64,000 nt of DNA from assembly GCF_029227915.1 (NCBI RefSeq), contig NC_079876.1, positions 22,260,001 through 22,324,000 on the forward strand, read 5' to 3'. Position numbers and translations under genes: made by a program. This document shows positions 22,601 through 34,600 of the stretch, in pieces (position 1 is the stretch's first letter; the number at the start of each line of letters is the position of its first letter). The notes under the pieces are model-generated. The model was not told the DNA's origin. It was given only the letters and a program-made list of their open reading frames with translations, and made no database searches. This DNA is from Hydractinia symbiolongicarpus (taxonomy: Eukaryota > Cnidaria > Hydrozoa > Anthoathecata > Hydractiniidae).

Positions 22601-25600
22601 GAGGACATTGGAAATTGCTGCAGAAGCTGGAAAAAAGCATACCTGTTACATACGACCTGGCCATAGCTTAAATAGCCATGCAAATACAGGAACAGGAAAA
22701 AACCCAGTACAATAATATTGTCATTGCGCATGTATCATTCCACATTGAGCTGGCTTTCTTCTCTGCCTTGGAAAAATTAATTGAAGAATAAGGAGGCCTA
22801 TATGTCTTACAAAAAAGTGAATCTATCGCAAAAGGTTCTATTTACCATTTTTTGGCCGGCTTTGACCTACAAATTTTCCCAGAAGGCAATAAGTTTTCGT
22901 TTATTACACTAAGTTGTAATTACACCAAGTTGCAAAGGCTACTACCACAAAAAATTAACCATATAGCTTACAAATTAAATTTAATACAAATTTAAAGACA
23001 CTATCACTAGAAAAAACTCACGTGATCTGCCTCACAGTTCCCCTGAGAAAATTATGAAGTTTTTGTCGTTCCCCTGAGAAAATCATGAAGTTTTTCTCCA
23101 ATGTTGCTCTCTGATACATAGGCTACTACCACGAAAAAAATCAGCCATATAACATGTCAGGTAAATGTAATGCAAATTTGGGGGCTTCTGACCATGGGTC
23201 AAGATTCATAGGAATTGCGAGTTATGAAGTGTTATTCTTTTCTATTCCCTCATTGTTAAAGCAGCTGACAAACATTTTTACGACCTCGGCCCCAAAATGA
23301 TGTAACTAGATCCGTACCAGTTCCCTGACTATTAATGTAAACATGGCAAAATAGACCTATTTCAATTATCGCCTTTTTATGATCAGCCGTGGTAGCGAAA
23401 AATCAAAACATTGCACGAAAACGAGGTTAGGTTAGATAAAGTTTAGGACGCCAAGTTGTTTACAAGCTGTTCTGACATTAGTTATCAACAAAGGTTTTAT
23501 AATTTTCAACTACCATATTGAAAGAATCGTAGTGGATAAAAGTCTATAAAGGGTATTAATAGTGGTAGTGTGACAAAAATTATGAATATTTATTGATATT
23601 AAGTGTGTATTTATGGCAACTTTAATGTTGACTAGCTAGCCATAGCTAGCTAACAAAAAGTTTTTATTCTATACTGTAAGGTCTGAAATGTTTACCTAGT
23701 TTACTGATACTTCAAATAACTTATATAATTATAATTTATATATATTATAATTATATAGGTTATAATTATTTTCCTAAAAAAGTTAGCCAGCTTTTGATCC
23801 TAGCCAGATATTATAGGTCGGGTGTTATAGCTAGCTATGTACACAGAGATGATGTCTGCCCAACTATGTATCTCTTAATTATTGTCACACTTCCCTGCTA
23901 ATATGCTTCAACCTTTTCATTTAGTATACATTTATAATAAACATATTTGGCTCAACCCAGTGTACTTAGAGTAATCACAAATTGTTTATTGTTTCGGTTT
24001 ATCTGTTCAGATTCATATTAGTATTTTAGGTTTATCACTCCTTGAACATGTTCAAGAAATGATAAACTACTGAACATGCTGCTGTTCTTAAGAAAATGTT
24101 TCAGTCAAACATCACACATTTTTATAAATAAAAATATTTAGTAGCTACAGTGTTGCTCCCTACTTTAAGAAAATAGATTTAGGGTTCTCCTAAAATTGTT
24201 CTTATTCTCTTTGAAATTAACTTGACAAAGCAAGATTAGGCCTCTATTTATTAATCACAGTGTTAAACTTGTAAGGTTGTTGTCTGTGTTATCGTCAACA
24301 AAAAAAAGGAAAATCCATTTATTAATTGTAAGGCCGTCTATATATATCTAAAACTTTATTAACTTTCTTAGGCCATCTGGTTAAGTTATTGTGGTAAATC
24401 GATCGAGTATTAAACATATCTAAGTGAGTGCATTGAAACAACATGTAACTTGAAACAAATTGTGACCGGTTTCTTCATATACAATTCTCTTAGCTTTTAA
24501 AGGAATAAAAAATGCCTATTGATTATTATTTAATTAAAATGAATAGTTTTCTTTTAAAAAAATCCATTACCCTCTTACATAGAATGCTTAAATTCTGAAA
24601 CTCGAGAAGTATAATACACAAATTTTTTTATGTTAGTTCTATCAGATTCTATCACCCTTTAAAAAATAATTTTACATAAGTTGTTGATCTTTGCTTTTAG
24701 GTACAAATAAATTACAATACCCATAGTTATACCTCACGTGGAATAACAAAACTGGCAATACTTATAGAAATACTACTTATTAACAGAACAATTTATTAAT
24801 TTAAAAAACAACAACAATTTTCTGTAGCTGCAACTGAAACATTCTTACAGGGCATAATTTTTAAAAAATCAAGGCTCAAGGGTACTTATAAGTAAGCATG
24901 CTTTTACCTTGGATGATTACATTGCTTTTATTACAATTTGTTGAATAAAGACCAGTATTTAGTCGAATACCACCAATCCAACATGCTTAGGATAGCCAAG
25001 TCATAATATTATTACAGCTGTTTTAAAAAATAAAAGATATCTAATAACAAAGAATAAAGTGCATATATATGTCAACAACATTGGTTAAAGCTCTAAGTAG
25101 CTAGTAGTAACCAATGCTAGTGCTAGTGTAGCTAGCTAAATATAAAATCCAAATCAATCAACCTTTAATGGCCTAATGGTATAAAATAAATGCCATTTTC
25201 TATTTTTTTTTAAAAGTTCATAATTTGCCTATTTGACAAGTTAATTTGAGAAATAATAAAGGTAAACAAACTATATGTGCATCACTTCCCTGGAATATTA
25301 AAATTGTCTCTAAACTAACCTCGTTTTCATGTAAGTATGTCTATTCCGGCTGTGTATTTTGCGGAATGGAAATGGATATAGAAATAGGTGTATTGCGTTG
25401 TGATTTAAGATAGAGAAGTAGATATTTGTTTGGGTGATTTTGTCAGTCTTAGCTTTGTCAAAGTACTCTGTTGCTTTCGATAGACCTTACCCCCTTACTC
25501 CCTATGCTCGGCTGCTGAATAAAAGTTCAAGATGACAGTGTTGATTTTGAAGTTTAGACAGACTTTGTCTACTCCATAATAGGTCAGTTCGGATGTTACA

Positions 25601-28600
25601 GCTATCAAAACAAAAAAATCCGGAAACAAAGACTAAGCATGTTTTGATATTGAAAATATTCGTTAAGTTATAAAAATTGATGTTTTCACACACAAACGGT
25701 TTTCACCTAAAACTTTGTAGAACGATAACACACTAGACCAAAATATAAAACAATCTGTTAAAGATAATTAACTCCTATATATGCGGGGGGGGGGGGGGGG
25801 GAAACGCCTTTCTGACGTCTGATGATGAAAGATGGTCGCATCTGGATAATATTTATTTTGTTATTTTAAGCTACCTAGCTAGTACCATGCTAGCATTCCA
25901 GGGGCACATTTGTTATTAAACAATGACGTGAAGTACAAGAGCTAAATATATTATTTTTATGTAGCTAGATGTTGGTTAAATAGTTTGTTGCAACAAACAG
26001 AAACCTGTATTGCATAAATAAATTTCTGCAAATGTTCAGGTTTCTTTTATCGAACGGGAACCTATTTTCCATAAATAAATTTTAACTTAACGGTTTCTTT
26101 TATGAAATAACAAAATTTGAGAGAGTAGTGATAGCCAGAAGTAACATTCGCTTGTGGAGCGGGAAGACCTAAAGTCTCTGTCCAGGTTAACGCTCAGTAA
26201 AGAGTAAACTGTGTCACACGGAGGACACTTCGTGTAATGTGTTACAAATCCAGTGGAGCGCTTATTGCATTAAAGATACAGTATATTTTTCATAAACCAA
26301 CATTCACAGGACTTACGATGAAGCCTATTGATACTTCTGCAAAACAAATACAGTTGTTTAGCATTTTTTATTTTACATAATAAGTTCCTGTGGATATTCA
26401 AAAATTAATTGTGAGTGGCACTAGGCTGAGCAATTAGTGCAAGTAAACGTGTTGCAGATCCCGGTGAAAAAAATAATAAGTTTTTAACCACTTTGTATTT
26501 ATACGGCATAAAATTTAGATTATGTATTTGGTATTGTGCTTTAGAAGCACATTCCCACTATCTCTGAGCTGGATAAGGTATTTGGTCCTAAACCTGGGAC
26601 ACAGTATATCTCTTTGAATTATTTTTAATCCTGAGAATCACTTTGAATGTTTTCTGTACACGTGGCTTGTCAAAATTGATATGCTGTTAAAAACAGTTTA
26701 TCGGCGTCTCCAAAAATGGCTAAATTCAGGAACTCAGAAACTATGATAGTAGTAAAAAAAAATTTTGGGTTTATTTCATCAAACTGGTCTAAAAACATAT
26801 AATACCAAGTTTCAAGTCATTATTTCAATTTTTACTGAAGTTATAGGACTTTTACTTAGTATAGCTTTTAACACCGCTTACACCAAAATGGCTGCAGGGA
26901 CTAATTGGTTTGAAATTAATTTATAATATTTTAGTAACAACCTTTTTTTCTGATGTGTTTTTATTTTCCTGCAAAAGTTGTTGCATAGCTTATGTAATGA
27001 CATTAGGATAAGGATGAAAAAGTTACTGTGGGACATGGGTTTTAAACCTTAAAAATTTCCAGCGAAAAATTTGAAAACTAATGAATGACAAAATCATGAA
27101 AGTTTATCTTCAAATTTTTAATTTTTGTTAATGTAAAAGTAATCCACATGAAAAAAGTTTCTGATGCTTTTTATGAAGAAATCTTCCATATTAGCCATAT
27201 GGGGTAACTTGATGAAGAATGCATTTTTCTGCAGGTGTTCTAAAATATGTGTAGTATAATCTTAAAAAATGTGATGTAATTTTCCTCTTTAAGTTTTGAC
27301 TTTTAACCCAGCTAAAAAGCTCAGCCTTGTCCTTTCATGTTTAGTCTAGCTAGCTATAGCGAAAAAGATTAATATTCAAACTTGACCTATTTTACTGAGT
27401 ATTAAGTAATAAATGCTAGTTGCGCCCCGCCGAAGGGGCGCACATTTAGTGGACCGCGGGTATATAGTGTTTGTTTTATGTATGGGAGAAGTTTTTTTCT
27501 TACTCTCAACTTCGCGGGGGAACTTCGGCTCGAACATCCAACCTAGGTTTGATATAACACAACCTGTGTGTTTGGTACCATCAAGACAAAAATAACACTG
27601 ATCGAGCAAAACTTATCTTGTCTCGGTTTCTTTGTTGTCTCTGAAGATTTGACTGCCATAAAAAATATTAATCGAGATTCTTTTGTTATGTTAATTTAAA
27701 GCTTTGTAATATTGTCTCGTTTAATATGCTTAAATGTCACTGCAGCCCACGTGAATTTATCTTCAAGAAAAGGTTTGTTTTTCTTTGTCCAAGTTGTTTC
27801 GAAACTTGTTAACAGTAAGTAGAAGGATTACTTATATTTTATATGAAATTAAACTCAGAACGGTTTATGGCGTTGATCCAAAGGCCGCAATTTATAAATG
27901 CATCACAATTTAAAGTCACTCAAGAACAGAACATTCCGTGTATGGCCATAATTAAAAATGCTTGCATTTTGTTGGTCTTCCCTTCCCGATGGTCTGGCTT
28001 GTCGTAATAGCTTTAATGATGTAGCTAGGGAGCTAAATACTTATTTTTAAATTCTTGCATTTTATAAGTTAATAGTCGTAAAACTACTCTCACTTGTACT
28101 ACAGCTATCAAGCTAGAACTGCACAAAATAGTGCTTTCATTAGAGTCCCTTTTTTCAGAAGCAACAAAAAACTTTTATCCTGCCCTGTGTAATTTTATCA
28201 ACGAGGGTGCTGATAAGCCACATACACCGTAAAAAGTATAGGCGTTTTGGGTGAGTAAAATAACTTCTAAAGGAACCTTTGTGAGGCTGCTATCATGTAT
28301 TCTTGCGGTCAGAATGTTCTCCTTCGTTGCTATCCGATGGAGAACAAAGTGGACTTTTCACGGTCAAACCTTCAAAGTAGCAACCTTACTTAAACAGAAT
28401 TTACAAGTAAAACGTCGTTAAAATGTCGCAAAATGGCAAAAATTAGGCAGTATCTAAAACATATTAAAGATTTGACTAAAAAAAAAGAATTCCTTGAAAA
28501 ATCCAGTATTGTATTTATGAAGATTTCACCACAAAAACATTAATTACGGCATTTGTACCCCATTTCATAATGGCTGCCCGTGATTGGTTGACACGAATCA

Positions 28601-31600
28601 GACCGCAAGAATATATATAAAAAGATATTTGTTGAATCATGAAAAAATATTGTTGTTCATTGCACGGAACAGTCAAGTTGAACTGATAAATTAACCAATA
28701 ACATAACATAGTTAGCCCTTGCAGTACAACTAGACGCTACCCACAGTATGTTACAGGTTTCTTTGTTTTCTTCCCTTTTTTATGTTTTTTCTTGAAATTA
28801 TAAATGATGTTGTTGATTTATCAAATCTGACAAATTTATTAATTGAGTGTCTACCCTTTTTTGTATCAACTTGTTCAATTCAATTCGAAAACAATGACCA
28901 ATCAATTTCCTCGATAATAAACAATCAAATTTGTAAAATTCAATAAATCGATTTCAACAAAATAAGTCCTGTATTGTCCACAGGTTTGAAAATCTTGTAT
29001 CGCCTGCTTAATATTATACTTGTTTAACAATGATATCAAAGCCAGCTTGACTAAATTTATATATATATTTTTATTTATATAGTATACCTTTTGTGTATCA
29101 CATGGCATTGATTTGTATCTTTTTAATAAATTCTAACTTTAAATCAGATAAGTAGACAATAATTAAACAACCTAGTATTAATTCAGTTCTGGTAAAATTG
29201 TATTCTTCTTTCTCAATTTTAAATATACTTTCTTTTTCAGATCATTTGTTATGAAACCATGCACCATCAGCAGTTTCGAAAAATCTTCAACGAGAGAAAT
29301 TTTTAAGGATTTTATTGGTAACTTAACAAAGTAATAATTCATTGAAATTGAAATTGTTCAGAAGTTATTATATATATTCGAATCGTGAAGTTCATACATA
29401 GCAATCCTGCATCCTGGAATTTTCGAGATCAGTTATAAAAAAATCCAGTTAAAGTTTTAACTATTGTTTTAGAATATATACTATATATATGTAAAAAAAA
29501 AATTATTTTTTATTTATCAAGTTGTATTTTACGCAATAATAATTGAGAATTAGGATACTTATGATGTGTTTATATACCCCATTGTTCTCCGTTTTAAAGT
29601 CTACTTCAAATTTCAGAATCTTTTAGGCTAATGACGGAAATCTTCAAGTCGCAGGGCTTCTTATTTAAAAATTTTCCCCTGGGCAATAAGCTTATTCACA
29701 AGCCTCTATGCAATTCCGTACTGCATTTCTATCATATTCGTCATATTTGGCGGAAAATGTTTCAGCAGAATAGCTTTCAGACACAATTTGTTATTACAGC
29801 ACAAGAATTTTTGGAGTTTGGATAAGTCATAAATGTATGCGTAAGTCTTTTGAACGAATTTTAACCAAAAATCAAAAGCAATGATTACGTGAAATTACGC
29901 AACAAGAAGGCTAGAGGCGTTTAAAGTGTACATATATTTAATCAAGATCTAACTTTATAGATAGAGCCTTAGCCAAATGTGAAAATAACGAAAATAATAA
30001 GTTCTAACACTGCAGTTTTTATAGATTTCAAACGTCCACCATTTTCCATTTTAATTTTAAATCCCGTTCTAAATTTGAATGTTTGAAATCGTTATTAGTA
30101 ATTCGGGGCGCATTAGTGGTAACTATGGCTAGTTTAATCCTAAATGTAACTATAGTAGCTAAGCTACCTGTAAGAACAACATCAAACAACATCGAGGTTG
30201 TTCTCTTTTGTAAACAAACACATTGGTATTTTTGTAATAAGTACCAAACTTTATGTGTTCATTTCTTGCGCTTATGAGTGTAACCAAAGTGCCCTGTACG
30301 TAAATCCTAAAAATTTATGTCATTGGCTCACTCTTTACGAATGACACCACGTAACAAAGGAAAACCATGCTTTGCTATTTCCCGTAACCTATACCGAGAT
30401 TTGGTTGTTACATATATCAGAATTAATTGTCTTTAAAAATACCAGTTTTGTTTACATCTTTGTGAGTGCTGAAGTATTTATAATTCCGTATTTTTACACA
30501 CTTGCCAAACGGGTGGCTAAATCAAAAAACAATGGGATGTGATGGCCACGGGGTAATACGTACAAAATAATCAAACAAGGAAAATGTTGAAGATCAAAAT
30601 AGCAAAAATGTTGAACATGTAACGAACATATTTTTATTATTTTGTACAATGAACTTACTGAACAAATTTGTGTGTAAGAAAAATAAAGAAAATAAAGATT
30701 CTTTAATAAAGATGAAGCCTCCATATTGCGCGTTAGATTTGTTGTTGAATGTTTCCGGTCTGTATATTTATTAAATTTGGCGCCACCTCATCATAAAAAA
30801 AGACTGAAAACATGTAAGAAAATATTGTTGTTGGTCAAGCCAGATATTTCTTAATTCAAATAAATTTAAACAAAGGTTATAAAATGCTGTAACTGCTATT
30901 GCATGTAAAATATTCTTGGTTATTTTAAGTCAAAGATCTTACCTTAAGGAAACAAATTTTGGCGGGAAGAAATTTTGGCAGACGACCCAATCCGCCAATT
31001 TTAGCGGATGCAGAAAAAAATATAATTTGGCGGGAATTAATTTTGGCGGATGCTTAAAAGAAATAATTTTGACGGGAATTTATTTTGGCGGATGCTTAAA
31101 AAAAAGAATTTGGCGGGAATTAACTTTGGCGGATTTTCGCACGATCCGCCAAATCCGCCAAAATTTCTTTCCGCCAAAATTTGTTGCCTTAAGGTATTTT
31201 TGATGCTTACTGGTAAGTACATCTTAAACCTACTTATGTTTACCCCATACAACCATGAAAATTCTGTAAAAAATGATGTTAGAAAGATACTTAGTTGTGA
31301 AATATAGTTATTTATTTGTTTTTATAGTAGTTATCTTAGTAGATATTAGGATTCAGAAGCCTATAATATTTTCTCTCTCGCTTAAAATTTATTTTCTGGT
31401 TTAACAAAGCAATATTTTGTTCGCCTCTCCTTTAAGTATTATATATACGTACAGTGTGTATTGTAGCGTATCACTTTGTAATCCCATCGCACTCTGTAAT
31501 CCAATTTTGTCGCACTTTGTAATTTCTCCACGATATGGTAAAACACGTTTTGTTTTAATGTGCGCACAAATAACTAATGTCAGCATTTAGCCTCTAGCAA

Positions 31601-34600
31601 ACTTCTACGTAAAATTAGCTAGCTAGCTGCAGTTTGGAGTCTTTTTCTTTCTTTAAAAGGAATTTCATAGACAACTGTTGTTAGTTATACTTCAAAACAG
31701 TCTGGTGAAAAATGTTATCAAACCTTTTGATGGAGATGCTGAAAAGTTTTATCCATTATTCTATAAAAATATTTCGGACATGGAACACCCCTTTGGAGCA
31801 AGTCTAAGCCACAACTGTACTGTTCTTTTAGGATTTGAGTTAGCAAATCAAGTATTGTGTCACTTGTCTAAGTCTGACTTCAAGGATGATGTTTTCAAGT
31901 TCCAAATAAACCACACACCTTTTCAGATAAGGAAACGTTCATCATATCCTATCTTAGTGGATACATCTTTAGTACTATGTATCGGCGAATACGTTTCTCA
32001 TCAAAAAACATATGTCAACAAATATATCATCAACAGTATTTGGCGGTTCTTCTGGCTGGGAAATCTGATGACACAGAAGATATACCAGAGTACAAATTGG
32101 TTAATGCTAGGGATCGTGACAGTCTATGGAAAGTCAGAAAAGAGGTCATTTTAATTTTTACAGCTGCCGAGGAATATTTTCGTTCATATACCAATAAAGG
32201 GTGCAGTAAAATTAATAGCAAGGAAATAGTTTCCTTTCTTAAGAAAATTTTTAATGTGAAGTCAAATTTTACGAAAATAGTTAACCTCTGTGAAAAAAGA
32301 AGTTTCTTTAAATCTTCTAGAAGACCTACTCATGCTATATGTCAGAGTGAGAACATTTTCTTTTGGTCAAAGATGAAATGCAGCTTCACAAAATATCGGC
32401 CCATACAAAGAGATCAAAATCTCTACGCACAGAATTAAAGAAGAAATCATCCACTCTGGATCAAAGTCATTGATAGTACTGCAACCACTAACAAAACAGC
32501 TATTTTTATAGCTACCCACCTACAAAAATTTAATGTGGTCATGTGATAATTTAGGTAGAAGGTGTAATCCACATTCACGATCCTCGTAAAATATATCGGC
32601 TATGCGATTCCAAATGAGGATCAGAGAGAAAGTAGATGTATCATTTTTCAGCACTAAAATAATTTACTGTGCGATATGTAACATCAACATCTGGATTTAT
32701 ATCGTCAGCTTTTGTTAAGTTGAAATGCATACGAAAAAGCTTCCTGTTTGGTGTGCTCCATCACATGTTGCGGCAACTACTTTTAGATTGCATTGTAGTT
32801 TACATATGCCAACTACTTTCCAAAACAAAGGAAACATTTGACTTGCTGTAGCTCCAGTTGTTGCAAAATTAGCCAGACTGAACTTAAAAGGGTTTACGAT
32901 ACTCTGAACTTATCTGGTTTTTGTAATGTTGCATAGTTTATATTTATGTCTCCGAGATCGACAAATCCAATTAGTTCGCCTGTATGTCTATCCCAGACTA
33001 AATTTTCTTGGATTTTCATTTTGTTGAATAAAAGGACAACAAACTTTTCAATGTCACTGAAATGCTCAACTTTAAGTTTTAATTCTTCAACTATACTTTT
33101 ATTGAATCCTCGTTGGGTGTAGTTCTTATAATCCCTCAATCTACGTCGATTAGGTAGAATCACAAACCAGTAGCAGATTTTTCATCATAACGGATATTAT
33201 CATGAGTAGCTGATGACTTTGCTGCCAATGACAAACAATATCTAATTACCATTGGGTGGTAACGGACACCAGTTTTTGTAGACGACAAATACTTTTGTTG
33301 CTCCTCCCAGAAGAATTTCATAAATGGAGAAATTGTCGATGTGTTGGTGTTTGACATAATGGTTTTTAAATCTGAACCTAGCTCTAAACTAACATGGACC
33401 GAAGAAGAAGATATTTCCTCTTGTAGCAATTTAATTTCATGTTTTAATAACATGTTCTCAACTTTCAAGTACTTGTTTTCTTCACGTTCATTGCGAAGCC
33501 TTAGCACAACACGTTCTGGCGATGTTAACGAAATTGGTGCATTTAAATTTGCTGGAACAGTCAAACTTGTTGATGAACGTTTTACAGATTTTTGCGATTT
33601 TTAGCAGCACTGCCACATTGCATGCAAATTTTTTCATCGTTAAATTGTAACAGTGAACAATGCATAGATCGATGATATTTTGACTGTTGTAAGGGTATTT
33701 CATCAGAATAAAGACTTTTTTTTCGAGGTGTTGTTTCTCTAAGTAGTGTGAATGTACAAGTGACAAATCAATAACTCCGGGACAGAATTTGTAGGTGGAT
33801 AAAACTTCTATTAAATTTGACAGTGTAATATTTCGGACTGATCATTTATATGTACTGTATATTTCGTGAGCATCAGGAAGACTCCATGTATAGCCTCGAA
33901 TAGTAAATTATCGTCAACATATATTTCGAACTCTGCACTGGAATGAATTTCATCGCACATCCAAACCTTGAGTCTGGAGATATATCGACACTCCAACTCT
34001 CTGGAAGCTTTAGTGATTTTACTCGGCCGATGAAGTTGTCAAATGATTGATAAAATATGTGTTGGTTTTGATCAACAGTTATTGTACTGTTTTTTTTACA
34101 GCCATCTTTTCAGCAGAAGGTCTTGGATTGACTGATGTGCTAAATAAAAATATAATTTACTGTAAATATATTTTTCCTGTGGTCATATTTTCTGTATACG
34201 CATAAATGTTTATAAATAGCTAGCTATATACGTTTCTGTACAAACAAATATATGATCTCATACCTGGAAGAGGGAATACTTTTTATTGGTGAATTTAGTG
34301 TTGGAATAGATTCTGGAATTAGTGTTCTTCTTTTTTCATCTAAATAAACAACAGGATTAAGAGAGAGCTTTATTAATAGTGTTTCCAATGTTTACATAGC
34401 TAAAAATACATGAAATAGCACTTACGTTGTATAAGCTGACTCTGTTGAAAGTGTTTTTCGCATACATGTAAATTACGTTTTTCAATCTGTGTCCTCAACT
34501 TATTATCAACAACACGATCCTTCGTAATCACAGCAATAAGCTGCTCCAAGATGTGTTGTACTCGTCATTTCCTTGTGGAATACAAAATATTGAGATGCCA

